NCBI GenBank assembly: GCA_035999765.1
Contig: CP108521.1
Span: 3,162,001-3,226,000, forward strand
Source: Streptomyces sp. NBC_01231
Lineage (GTDB): Bacteria; Actinomycetota; Actinomycetes; Streptomycetales; Streptomycetaceae
Length of the DNA stretch: 64,000 nucleotides
Direction of reading: 5' to 3'
The position numbers and the translations under genes are program-made. Of the stretch, positions 8,059-16,450 are shown piece after piece. The notes under the pieces are model-generated. The model did no database searches. It was given only the letters and a program-made list of their open reading frames with translations, and was not told where the DNA came from. Every line of letters begins with the position of its first letter. The first letter of the stretch is position 1.

Positions 8059-9117
8059 ATGCGCAAGACCCCCGGCAGAACCCGCCTCACCCCCAGGCTT
8101 CGTGCCGTCTTCGTGGCCGTCGCGATCGCCGCGGTCAGCGGCACCACCCTGGCCGGCAGCCCCGCCTCCGCCGCCGCGCCGCGCATGGACACGACCCAGT
8201 TCAAGGGCGTCAACTGGGCCGACCCGCGCGACAACTACGCCGACGACCCGGTCGTCCTGTCCGGCCTGTCGCTCTCCGACACCTACCGGCAGACGTACGC
8301 GAAGGCGACCCGGATCATCTCGGCGTTCCGCGCCAACCTCGGCGCCAACACCGTGCGGCTGCCCATCAACCCGTACACGGTCAACGGCTCCTACTGGAAG
8401 TCGTACCGCGGGGTCATCGACGCGGCCTCCGACCAGGGCTTCAAGGTCATCGTGTCCTACTGGGAGGGCACGGGCGCCCAGAAGGACGGCTTCATCGACA
8501 ACGAGGCCACCTACTGGCCCATGTGGAAGACCGTGGTCAACGCCTACAAGAACGACAAGCGCGTCTACTTCGAGCCGATGAACGAGCCGCACGGCTACAC
8601 CGACGCCCAATGGGCCGACATGGCCGCGAAGTGGCTCGCGACCTACCCGTCGGTCCCGCGCGACCGGGTCTTCGTCAGCGGTGCCGGCTACAACGACCAC
8701 GTCACCTCGGTCTGCGCCGACCCGCGCCTCAAGGGCACCTACCTGTCCCTGCACCACTACGGGTTCTGGAAGGACTACGCCACCTACGACCAGTGGGTGG
8801 ACGACCTCAAGGTGCGCATCGGCGACTGCGCGAACCGGACCGTCGCGGACGAGTTCGGCGCCCCGATGACCACGGGCCTCGACTACAACAAGCCGGACGC
8901 CTCCAACAACTTCGTCAACTACGTCCAGGCCGTCACCGACACCTTCCGCGAGCTCAAGATGGGCTCCGTCTACTGGCCGGGCCTGCGCACGGACGACACG
9001 TACTCCCTGCAGACCCTCACCGGCCCCGCCGACCGCCCCTGGCTGGCCACCACCAACCAGTCCGGCGCCGACCGCCTCGCCTGGGCCTGGGGCCGCGGCA
9101 AGCCGGTCCAGCCCTGA
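8059..9117 (+). CDS. Secreted GH5-type cellulase-family glycoside hydrolase
   Basis: A 352-residue secreted enzyme. An Arg-rich N-terminus and hydrophobic stretch (RAVFVAVAIAAVSG) end at a signal-peptidase site near SASAAAP, about residue 38. The catalytic domain follows directly, without a carbohydrate-binding module: NTVRLPINPY, then FEPMNEPHG (acid/base Glu), LHHYGFW, and ADEFGAP (nucleophile Glu), the clan-A/GH5 pattern. Substrate could be beta-glucan, mannan or another beta-linked polysaccharide; sequence alone does not decide. The ATG at 8059 has GAAAGGGCAAG upstream. The paired palindromes at 7874-7920 suggest control by a LacI-type repressor, and a perfect hairpin follows the gene. 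Confidence 0.85.
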   Translation: MRKTPGRTRLTPRLRAVFVAVAIAAVSGTTLAGSPASAAAPRMDTTQFKGVNWADPRDNYADDPVVLSGLSLSDTYRQTYAKATRIISAFRANLGANTVRLPINPYTVNGSYWKSYRGVIDAASDQGFKVIVSYWEGTGAQKDGFIDNEATYWPMWKTVVNAYKNDKRVYFEPMNEPHGYTDAQWADMAAKWLATYPSVPRDRVFVSGAGYNDHVTSVCADPRLKGTYLSLHHYGFWKDYATYDQWVDDLKVRIGDCANRTVADEFGAPMTTGLDYNKPDASNNFVNYVQAVTDTFRELKMGSVYWPGLRTDDTYSLQTLTGPADRPWLATTNQSGADRLAWAWGRGKPVQP

Positions 9118-9190
9118 CCGAACCGGCCGAACTGACCGAACCGGCCGACTCGGCGACTGACCGACTCGCCGATTGACCGACTGACCGGCC
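9115..9190. repeat. Tandem direct repeat after the GH5 gene
   Basis: Starting at the GH5 stop codon, TGACCGAACCGGCCGA occurs twice with an 18-bp period (9115-9132, 9133-9150) and then decays into several GACCGACT-like copies. It is simple-sequence expansion between the stop and the terminator. Confidence 0.7.
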
Positions 9191-9225
9191 TGCGGGACTG
9201 CGCGACCCGCGCGGGCCGTTCGACC

Positions 9226-9264
9226 GGAGAGGCCCCGCCCCGGAACAGGGGGCGGGGCCTCTCC
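9226..9264. terminator. Strong bidirectional terminator hairpin
   Basis: A perfect 16-bp stem: 9226-9241 (GGAGAGGCCCCGCCCC) pairs with 9249-9264 across a 7-nt loop. It sits between the convergent GH5 and CNNM/CBS genes and can terminate both. Confidence 0.85.
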
Positions 9265-9289
9265 CCTGTCCGGGCCGGACGACCCCCGC

Positions 9290-10312
9290 TCAGGCCCTGG
9301 CCGGTGCCGGCCCGACCAGTTCGGACAGGACGTCGTCCATGGTCACGAAGCCGAGGACCGCGCCCCTCTCGCCGGTGACCGCGGCCAGGTGGCTGCCGTC
9401 GGCACGCAGGGCGGTGAGAGTGTCGTCCAGCGGGGTGTCGATACGGACCCTGGTGACCGGGTGCGGGGCGCCGCGCGGAAAGGGCCGGTCGCGGTCGGTG
9501 ACGCCGAGGGTGTCCTTGATGTGGAGGTAGCCCAGCAGGGCACCGCGGGGGCCGGTGACGGGGAAGCGGGAGTACCCCGCGTCGGCCGCGGTCCGCTCCA
9601 GCTCGGCGGGGGTGACGGTGTGGCCGACGGTGCGCATCTGCTGTGCGGGGACGAGGATCTCCCCCACCGGACGCGTGCCCAGTTCCAGGGCGTCGCGCAG
9701 CCGTTCGCCGTCGGCCGGGCCGATCAGCCCGGCCTCGCTGGAGTCGACGACCATGCGGGCGAGCTGGTCGTCGGTGAACACGGACTCCACCTCGTCCTTC
9801 GGCTCCACCCGCAGCAGCCTCAGCAGCGAGTTGGCGAAGGCGTTGATGCCGAAGACGACGGGCTTCAGGGCCCGGGTGAGAGCCACCAGGGGCGGACCGA
9901 GCAGCAACGCGGTGGCAACGGGCGCGGCCAGGGCGATGTTCTTCGGGATCATCTCGCCGATCAGCATGTGCAGATACGTCGCCACGGTGAGCGCGATGAC
10001 GAACGCGATCGGATGCACCAGGCCGTCCGGTACGCGGGCCGCCGCGAAGCCGGGTTCCAGCAGGTGCGCGATGGCCGGTTCGGCGACCGCGCCCAGCACC
10101 AGCGAGGAGACGGTGATGCCGAGCTGGGCGGTGGCCATCATCGCCGAGATGTGCTGAAGACCCCACAGGGACATCCGGGCCCGCTTGTTCCCCTCCTGGG
10201 CGCGCGGTTCGATCTGGCCGCGGCGTACGGAGATCATGGCGAACTCGGCGCCCACGAAGAAGGCGTTGGTCAGCAGGGTCAGAGCGCCGATGGCGAGTTG
10301 CAGGACGGTCAT
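9290..10312 (-). CDS. CNNM/CBS domain membrane protein (HlyC/CorC family)
   Basis: A 340-residue protein. Residues 1-190 form a CNNM transmembrane domain (NAFFVGAEFAMISVRRGQIE, TAQLGITVSSLVLGAVAEPAI, LIGEMIPKNIALA), followed by a CBS pair (about 205-330). CNNM proteins are linked to Mg2+ and possibly other divalent metal transport. The C-terminal CorC_HlyC domain found in its neighbour is missing. Its ATG at 10312 overlaps the upstream paralogue's stop by 4 bp, so the two are co-translated and may form a hetero-dimer. Confidence 0.9.
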   Translation of the reverse strand: MTVLQLAIGALTLLTNAFFVGAEFAMISVRRGQIEPRAQEGNKRARMSLWGLQHISAMMATAQLGITVSSLVLGAVAEPAIAHLLEPGFAAARVPDGLVHPIAFVIALTVATYLHMLIGEMIPKNIALAAPVATALLLGPPLVALTRALKPVVFGINAFANSLLRLLRVEPKDEVESVFTDDQLARMVVDSSEAGLIGPADGERLRDALELGTRPVGEILVPAQQMRTVGHTVTPAELERTAADAGYSRFPVTGPRGALLGYLHIKDTLGVTDRDRPFPRGAPHPVTRVRIDTPLDDTLTALRADGSHLAAVTGERGAVLGFVTMDDVLSELVGPAPARA

Positions 10313-11643
10313 CGGGACTTCTCCCCCGCCTGGGCCGGCACCGGGGCCGGTTCGATGATGAGGATCCGGTCGGCGCGATGGTGCTCGACGCCCAGGACGT
10401 CGAGCTGCCAGCCGCCGAGGTCGACGGTGTCCCCCTTGGCGGGGATGCGGGCGAGGCGGGTGGCGATGAGTCCGGCGACGGTCTCGTACGGCCCGTCGGG
10501 CGCCGTCAGGCCTATGCCGGTGAGCTGGTCGAGGCGGACGCCGCCGTCCGCCTCCCAGACCGCGCGGCCCTCCGCCGTGGCGGGGGCGGGGAGCAGGTCG
10601 GGCAGTTCGAGGGGGTCGTGTTCGTCGCGGACGGCGCCGACGACCTCCTCGACGATGTCCTCCATGGTCGCCACACCCGCCGTGCCGCCGTACTCGTCGA
10701 TGACGACGGCCATGGTGCGCATCGCACGCAGCCGCTCCAGCAGCCGGTCGGCGGGCAGGGTGTCGGGCACCAGCATCGGCTCGGTGGCGAGTTCCGTGAC
10801 CGGTGTGACCAGGCGCCTGTCCGGCTCCAGCGCGAGAACGTCGCGGATGTGGACGGTGCCGACGACCTCGTCCAGGCTGTCGCGGTAGACCGGGAAGCGG
10901 GACAGGCCGGTGGCGTGGGTGAGGTTGGCGGCGTCCGCGGCCGTGGCGTGGGCTTCGAGTGCCTTGACGTCGACGCGCGGGGTCATCACGTTCTCGGCCG
11001 TCAGCTCGCCCAGGTGCAGGGTGCGCACGAACAACTCGGCGGAGTCCGCCTCCAGGGCGCCCTCGGCGGCCGAGTGCCGGGCCAGCGCGACCAGTTCCTC
11101 GGGGCCGCGCGCGGAGGCCAGCTCCTCGGCGGGCTCCAGGCCGAAGCGCCGTACGAAGAGGTTGGCGGTGTTGTTCAGGTGCCCGATGAACGGGCCGAAG
11201 GCGGCGGTGAAGCCGCGCTGGGGACCCGCGACCACCTTGGCGACGGCCAGCGGCCGGGAGATCGCCCAGTTCTTCGGCACCAGTTCGCCCACCACCATCA
11301 GCACGACGGTGGACACGGCCACGCCCAGCACGCTCGCCACCGACGAGGCGGCACCGCCCAGGCCCAGGCCCGTCAGCGGCCCGCGCAGCAGTGCTGCGAG
11401 CGACGGCTCGGCGAGCATGCCGATCACCAACGAGGTGACCGTGATGCCGAGTTGGGCGCCGGAGAGCTGGACGGTCAGCCGGCGCACGGCCTTCAGCGCG
11501 CCCTCGGCGCCACGCTCACCCGCCTCGACGGCCCGCTCCAGGTCACCGCGCTCCAGCGTGGTCAGGGAGAACTCGGCCGCGACGAAGACCGCGCAGGCCA
11601 GTGTGAGCAGGAGGGCCAGCAGGAGCAGCAGGACCTCGGTCAC
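10309..11643 (-). CDS. CNNM/CBS/CorC_HlyC membrane protein
   Basis: A 444-residue paralogue of the downstream gene: CNNM domain (residues 1-200; AEFSLTTLERGDLERAV, GAQLGITVTSLVIGMLAEPSL, GELVPKNWAIS), a CBS pair (about 210-345, including YGGTAGVATMEDIVEEVVG), and a C-terminal CorC_HlyC domain (about 360-435). It is probably a divalent-cation exporter or transport regulator. It is first of a two-gene operon with a 4-bp overlap; paired long and short CNNM genes are a common actinobacterial arrangement. The GTG at 11643 is used as start because the first transmembrane segment begins within a few residues of it. Confidence 0.9.
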   Translation of the reverse strand: MTEVLLLLLALLLTLACAVFVAAEFSLTTLERGDLERAVEAGERGAEGALKAVRRLTVQLSGAQLGITVTSLVIGMLAEPSLAALLRGPLTGLGLGGAASSVASVLGVAVSTVVLMVVGELVPKNWAISRPLAVAKVVAGPQRGFTAAFGPFIGHLNNTANLFVRRFGLEPAEELASARGPEELVALARHSAAEGALEADSAELFVRTLHLGELTAENVMTPRVDVKALEAHATAADAANLTHATGLSRFPVYRDSLDEVVGTVHIRDVLALEPDRRLVTPVTELATEPMLVPDTLPADRLLERLRAMRTMAVVIDEYGGTAGVATMEDIVEEVVGAVRDEHDPLELPDLLPAPATAEGRAVWEADGGVRLDQLTGIGLTAPDGPYETVAGLIATRLARIPAKGDTVDLGGWQLDVLGVEHHRADRILIIEPAPVPAQAGEKSR

Positions 11644-11970
11644 CGTGCCACCCCCGAACCCTCAGTGACCGCGTGACGCGGCCGACGGGGTGTGGCACGG
11701 CTGATACTGGGAGGCTCACCCATTGCGGTACTACGACTCCTTCTCGGGACGACTTCTGTACGACTCTGTACGGCTTCCGTGCAGCTCGGTTCGGCGGGCC
11801 GAACGCGGGCGTTGCGCTTCCGACCCATGGTAAAGGATGAGCAAAGTCGACGGCCGGCTCCTACGGCCGGCCGCCGAACAGACGCTTCCCGACCACCCTC
11901 AGGGGCGGTGGGAAGCGTCTGTTCGGAACATTCACGGTGACGAGTGGCTGATCTCGGGACGGTGTGGCTC
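11644..11970. other. Gap holding a long hairpin, no convincing gene
   Basis: This gap holds the promoter of the CNNM pair and, at 11874-11926, a strong hairpin. Open frames here have shadow-like composition and no ribosome-binding site. Confidence 0.5.
11874..11926 (-). terminator. Long hairpin, probable terminator of the SRPBCC gene
   Basis: CCGAACAGACGCTTCCC (11874-11890) pairs perfectly with 11910-11926, a 17-bp stem with a 19-nt loop, 45 bp after the SRPBCC stop. A second dyad (CCGGC..GCCGG) follows at 11851-11872. No T-run. Confidence 0.7.
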
Positions 11971-12429
11971 TCATCCCGGAGTGACACGGCCGCGCCACGC
12001 ACCGGACTCACCACCGCGGGCTTCGATGAACTCCTTGAAGCGCCGCATGTCGCCCTTGACCCGCCGGTCCATCACTCCGAGCATGTCGGCGGCCTTCTCC
12101 GCCGGCCCGCTCGTTTCGATGTCCATGATGAGTTCCACGCGCGTGTGCAGGTTGTCCACGCTCTGGAAGCGCACCATGCCCATCTGCTTGACGTCGCCGC
12201 CGGTCGTGCGCCAGGCGATCTTCTCGTCCGCGAGCTGGTCCACGATCTCCGTGTCGAACTCCCGCCGCACGCCGCCGATCTTGGTGGTCCAGTGGTTGTG
12301 GGTGTCGTCGAGCTGACTCACCTCCTCGACGCCCTCCATGAACCTCGGGAACTCCTCGAACTGTGTCCACTGGTTGTACGCGGTATGGATCGGAACGGCG
12401 ACCTCGACCGCTTCCTTCAGTGTGCTCAT
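11971..12429 (-). CDS. SRPBCC family protein (polyketide cyclase/dehydrase-like)
   Basis: A 152-residue START/SRPBCC-fold protein (STLKEAVEVAVPIHTAYNQWTQFEEFPRFMEGV...). The fold binds hydrophobic ligands in a deep cavity, and stand-alone actinobacterial members of this subgroup often appear in stress-induced loci; the ligand is unknown. The ATG at 12429 is chosen because AAGGCGGAGG lies just upstream and homology begins there; an upstream in-frame start would add 32 unlikely residues. It lies 102 bp downstream of the DUF6098 gene. Confidence 0.85.
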   Translation of the reverse strand: MSTLKEAVEVAVPIHTAYNQWTQFEEFPRFMEGVEEVSQLDDTHNHWTTKIGGVRREFDTEIVDQLADEKIAWRTTGGDVKQMGMVRFQSVDNLHTRVELIMDIETSGPAEKAADMLGVMDRRVKGDMRRFKEFIEARGGESGAWRGRVTPG

Positions 12430-12531
12430 GGCCTCCGCCTTCCTCGGATTTCCGACGGGCGCGGATGCCGGCCCGTCGTGCGGATCATGGACGGTGAGCC
12501 GAGTACCCCGGATCGGCGCCGACACCTGTGC

Positions 12532-12981
12532 TCACGGGCCCTCGCGCCGCATCGGCCCCCATGCCCCCTCCTGGTCGACCACCGCGGCCTGCGCTTCCTC
12601 CATGACCCTCTCGTCGATCCAGCTGATGGGTTGCACGTCCCGGACCAACGGCTCGTTGTCGGGCCCTCGCCCCTGCACCCTCCCGCGGAGGACCCATGGC
12701 CGTACTCCCGCGCCCTTCTCTCGTGGAAGGTGCGAGTAGTCGTAAAGACGGCGGGCGACCCACACCTCGACCGGCCGGTCCTCCCACCAGGACTCGACGT
12801 CGAGCGGATTGGCCGACAGCCCTGGCATGCGTACGCCCGTGAGGCCGTCCCTGCTCTCGGCGGAAACCTCGTCGGCTGCGGGCCCTCGCGACCAGCGCAC
12901 ATAGAGGTGGGGGCTCCGTTCCACCAGTTCTGCCAGATCACCCAGGGTCCGCAGCACGGGCAGCTCGTCAGCAGCTCTCAT
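12532..12981 (-). CDS. DUF6098 family protein
   Basis: A 149-residue hydrophilic protein matching what I recall of the DUF6098 family: LPVLRTLGDLAELVE..., LYVRWSRGP, GLSANPLDVESWWEDRP, VARRLYDYSHLPREKG, GPDNEPLVRDVQPISWIDE. No enzymatic motif or membrane segment is visible and the function is unknown. The ATG at 12981 has GGAG about 10 bp upstream. The same frame stays open far upstream, antisense to the ClC gene, but that part has no protein-like character. Confidence 0.75.
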   Translation of the reverse strand: MRAADELPVLRTLGDLAELVERSPHLYVRWSRGPAADEVSAESRDGLTGVRMPGLSANPLDVESWWEDRPVEVWVARRLYDYSHLPREKGAGVRPWVLRGRVQGRGPDNEPLVRDVQPISWIDERVMEEAQAAVVDQEGAWGPMRREGP

Positions 12982-13287
12982 CGCGTCGTCACTCCGTCCC
13001 TGTGACAGTCCTCGTCTCACCAGGTCACCGGGTACCCCAGTGGTCTCCCGGGGACACGCTTGCCCCACGCTGCCTCCCTGCCGCGCGTCCATCCGGAGGT
13101 GTTCGGGGCATGGCAGCGGGGCTCGGAGCGATATCGCGTGATCTGGTGGGTAATCTCGCGCCTTCCGGGCCGATCGCCGCACCTCAGACCCAGCAGACTC
13201 AGGAGAAGAGCCATCACCGAGCAGAAGCCGGGAGAGGCTGGGACCGCTCCGGGAAGCCAGCCCCAAGAGGCCGACCAGTTGAGGACC

Positions 13288-14592
13288 ATGCTGCGCCGGC
13301 CCGAGTACCGGCGGGCGTTGGTGTTCTGCGGCCTGATCGGGATCCCGGTGTCCTTGGTCGCGTTCTGGTTCCTCGTCCTGCTCCATGAGCTGGAGAACCT
13401 GATCTGGAAGGACTGGCCGCACGATCTCGGGTGGACGGATCCGCCGTGGTGGTGGCCCCTCCCCCTGGCGCTGGTCTCAGGTGCGGTCGTCGCCCTGGTC
13501 GTCCTGCGGTTCCCGGGCCGCGGTGGGCACATTCCGGCGGCGGGCCTGCATTCCGGAGGGGCCTCGAAAGCGGCTGTTCCCGGTGTGGTCCTCGCGGCGT
13601 TGGCCAGCCTGCCGCTGGGCGCCGTGCTCGGGCCCGAGGCACCCCTGATCGCCCTCGGCGCCGGTCTGGCCCTGGCGTTCCGGGATCTCGCACGCGCTCC
13701 GGCGACCGAGGCGAGCACCACGCTGCTCGGTGCCGCCGGTGCCGCGTCAGCCATCGCCGCGATCTTCGGCAGTCCGCTCGTGGCGGCCGTGATGCTCATG
13801 GAAGTGGCCGGAGTCGGCGGACCGCAGCTGTTCGCGGTGATGCTTCCCGCCCTGCTGTCCAGCGGGATCGGTGCCATCGTGTTCACCGGCTTCGGCCACT
13901 GGACCGGGCTGAAGACCGGGAGCCTCGACATCGGGCTGCCCGCCCCGCCACCCCTCGACACCGGGGACGTGGTGTGGTCGGCACTGATGGCGCTCGTCAT
14001 CGGGGCGGCCGTCCACTGGATCGTGGTGGGCGGACGGCTCGCGGCCCGCTTCGTGTCCGCGCATCCGTTGCGCAACACGGTGCTCTGCGCACTCGGCGCG
14101 GCGGGCTGCGCGGCTCTCTACGCCGGCATCACCGGCCGTTCGCCGTCCGAGGTCTCCCTGTCCGGCCAGGCCGCCCTGAGCCGGCTCGCCCAGGACCCCC
14201 ATGCGTGGCCGGTCGGCAGTCTGGTGGCGGTCCTGGCGTTCAAGGGCGTCGCGTACGCGCTCTGTCTGGGAAGCCTTCGCGGCGGTCCGACCTTCCCGTC
14301 GCTGTTCCTGGGCGGAGCGGCGGGCGTCCTGCTGTCACCCCTGCCGGGGCTCGGCGTCGTGGCGGGGATGGCGGCGGGGATGGCGTCCGCGTGCGCCGCC
14401 GCGCTGCGGCTGCCCGTCAGCACGGTGGTGCTGGTCGTCCTGATGCTGGGCAACTCGGAAACGGTGCCCGTGATCGTACTGGCCACCGTGGTGTCGTTCG
14501 TGACCACGGAGTTGCTGCCGCAGGGGCCGGGAATCCCCGCGTTCAGGCCGCGTCCCGGTCGAGCGCGTCGTCCAGAGTCGTCGCGGCCATGA
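13288..14592 (+). CDS. ClC-type chloride channel or transporter
   Basis: A 434-residue polytopic protein of the ClC family. The selectivity-filter Glu motif appears as LGPEAPLIALGAG (near 125; family pattern GxExP) and LRGGPTFPSLFLGGAAG near 335 is the third ClC motif; no CBS domains follow. The start is uncertain. ATG 13288 begins the conserved region, but the best ribosome-binding site (AGGAG at 13201) is followed eight bases later by ATC ACC GAG CAG, which looks like an ATG ACC start changed to ATC. GTG 13138 is another in-frame option. The 3' end overlaps the convergent GH15 gene by 50 bp. Confidence 0.87.
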   Translation: MLRRPEYRRALVFCGLIGIPVSLVAFWFLVLLHELENLIWKDWPHDLGWTDPPWWWPLPLALVSGAVVALVVLRFPGRGGHIPAAGLHSGGASKAAVPGVVLAALASLPLGAVLGPEAPLIALGAGLALAFRDLARAPATEASTTLLGAAGAASAIAAIFGSPLVAAVMLMEVAGVGGPQLFAVMLPALLSSGIGAIVFTGFGHWTGLKTGSLDIGLPAPPPLDTGDVVWSALMALVIGAAVHWIVVGGRLAARFVSAHPLRNTVLCALGAAGCAALYAGITGRSPSEVSLSGQAALSRLAQDPHAWPVGSLVAVLAFKGVAYALCLGSLRGGPTFPSLFLGGAAGVLLSPLPGLGVVAGMAAGMASACAAALRLPVSTVVLVVLMLGNSETVPVIVLATVVSFVTTELLPQGPGIPAFRPRPGRARRPESSRP

Positions 14593-16360
14593 TCAGGGAG
14601 AGATGGGTGAAGGCCTGCGGGAAGTTGCCCAGTTGCTCCCCACTGGGGCCGATCTCCTCGGCGAACAGGCCGACGTGGTTCGCGTACGTCTGCATCTTCT
14701 CGAAGGTGTAGCGGGCCTGCGGGAGGCGTCCCGCCCGGGCGAGGGCGTCGACGTACAGGAACGTGCACAGGCTGAAGGTGCCTTCGGAGCCGCGCAGTCC
14801 GTCCGGGGACGCCTCGGGGTCGTAGCGGTAGACCAGGCTGTCGGAGACAAGGACACGGTCCATGGCGTCGAGGGTGTTGAGCCAGCCGGGGCTGCGGGGG
14901 GACAGGAATCCGACGCGGGGAGCGAGCAGCAGGGAGGCGTCCAGGACGTCGCCGCCGTAGTGCTGGACCAGGGCCTGCTCCTTCTCGTTCCAGCCGCGCT
15001 CCATGACCTGTTCGAGGATGGCGTCCCGGGCCCGGGTCCAGCGGGCGGTGTCGGCCGGTCTGCTGAACTCGTGGGCCAGTTTCAGGCCGCGGTCGAAGGC
15101 GGCCCAGCACATCACCCGGCTGTAGGTGAAGTCCTTGCGTCCGCCCCGGGTCTCCCAGATGCCCTCGTCGGGCCGGTCCCAGGAGTCGGCGAGCCAGTCC
15201 AGGGTGCCGGCCAGGCCCTTCCACCCGTGATAGCCCGCCTGTTCACCGACGTCGCGGCCCTCGGCCAGCGCGTAGAGGGCCTCGCCGTAGATGTCGAGCT
15301 GGAGTTGGTCGGAGGCGGCGTTGCCTGCCCGGACCGGGGAGGAGCGGCGGTAGCCCTCGAAGTGGTCCAGGATCTCCTCGGTCAGATGGGGGTCGCCGTC
15401 GACCCGGTACATGATCTGGAGGGGTTCGCCGTCCGGTCCCTCGTGGGCGGCGAGGCGGTCGCCCAGCCAGTGGGTGAAGCGGGTCGCCTCCTCCACGAAG
15501 CCGAGGTCGAGAAGGGCCCGCACCGACAGGGAGCCGTCCCGCACCCAGGTGTACCGGTAGTCCCAGTTGCGCTCACCGCCGACCTGCTCGGGCAGTCCCA
15601 TGGTGGCGGCGGCGACCGGCGCGCCCGTCGGGTGGTAGGTGAGGAGTTTGAGGGTGATGGCCGAGCGGTGCACGATCTCCGTCCAGCGGCCGTGGTAGCG
15701 CGAGGTGCGCACCCAGTTGTGCCAGAAGTCGATGTCCTGCCAGAGCTCTTGGGTGACCTGCTCGGTGGTGGGCGGCGGTGGCGCCTTGCCGCCCGGCGCG
15801 CAGACGGTGAACACCGCGGCCGTCGACTCCCCGGCGTTCAGGGTGATGGTGCCCCGGACGTCCTGCCCGTCCCGTTCGAGAGGGATGCCGCCCTGGAGGT
15901 AGGCGGTCATTCCCGGGGCCCGGAACGTCGCGGTGTGGGTGGTCAGGTCCAGTTCGTGGGTCGCGCGCGCGTAGTCGAACCGCGGCCGGCATTCGAGGCC
16001 GAAGCGTACGGTGCCGCGTACCGCGCGTACGACGCGCACCAGGCGGTGCCGGTCGGTCGCCGTCGGGCCCTGCTGGACCGGCATGTGGTCGATGATCTCG
16101 CCGACTCCGTCGGGTGACATGAAGCGGGTCACCACGGCGGCGGAGTCCGGGTAGTAGAGCTGCCGCCAGGTCCCCTCGGGGTGCTCGGGCGCGAGGAGGA
16201 AGTAGCCGCCTTTCTCGTGGTCGAGCAGGGCGGCGAAGACACTGGGCGAGTCGAAGCGCGGCGCCGCGAACCAGTCGATCACGCCCTGGGACGTCACGAG
16301 AGCGGCGGTCTGCAGGTCCCCGACGAGCCCGTGGTCGGCGATGGGCGGGTAGCGGTCCAT
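14543..16360 (-). CDS. GH15 family glycoside hydrolase (glucoamylase/trehalase-like)
   Basis: A 605-residue cytoplasmic enzyme without a signal peptide. An N-terminal beta-sandwich (about 1-215; MDRYPPIADHGLVGDLQTAALV, GVIDWFAAPRFDSPSVF) precedes an (alpha/alpha)6 barrel with WDYRYTWVRDGSLSVRALLDLGF, IMYRVDG and EEIGPSGEQLGNFPQAFTH. The family includes glucoamylases and trehalases; the actinobacterial subgroup often hydrolyses trehalose. The ATG at 16360 has GGGAG nearby; an upstream start would add 15 residues. It is 90 bp downstream of the GMC oxidoreductase gene, with an imperfect dyad at 16397-16429 between them, so both are probably one transcript. Confidence 0.88.
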   Translation of the reverse strand: MDRYPPIADHGLVGDLQTAALVTSQGVIDWFAAPRFDSPSVFAALLDHEKGGYFLLAPEHPEGTWRQLYYPDSAAVVTRFMSPDGVGEIIDHMPVQQGPTATDRHRLVRVVRAVRGTVRFGLECRPRFDYARATHELDLTTHTATFRAPGMTAYLQGGIPLERDGQDVRGTITLNAGESTAAVFTVCAPGGKAPPPPTTEQVTQELWQDIDFWHNWVRTSRYHGRWTEIVHRSAITLKLLTYHPTGAPVAAATMGLPEQVGGERNWDYRYTWVRDGSLSVRALLDLGFVEEATRFTHWLGDRLAAHEGPDGEPLQIMYRVDGDPHLTEEILDHFEGYRRSSPVRAGNAASDQLQLDIYGEALYALAEGRDVGEQAGYHGWKGLAGTLDWLADSWDRPDEGIWETRGGRKDFTYSRVMCWAAFDRGLKLAHEFSRPADTARWTRARDAILEQVMERGWNEKEQALVQHYGGDVLDASLLLAPRVGFLSPRSPGWLNTLDAMDRVLVSDSLVYRYDPEASPDGLRGSEGTFSLCTFLYVDALARAGRLPQARYTFEKMQTYANHVGLFAEEIGPSGEQLGNFPQAFTHLSLIMAATTLDDALDRDAA

Positions 16361-16450
16361 GGCGGTCTCCCTTTCAGGCTGCTTCAGCCGCTGTCCGCCC
16401 GGCACGGACGCGTCGACGCGTGCCCGGCGGTCCTTCTCGGTGGCCGAAGG

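Noticed and set aside
12503..12508. GGGTAC on the minus strand upstream of the SRPBCC gene, like a SigB -10
   Set aside because: The only GNNT upstream is 13 bp away rather than 14-16, and no neighbour has a matching site, so a SigB regulon could not be supported.
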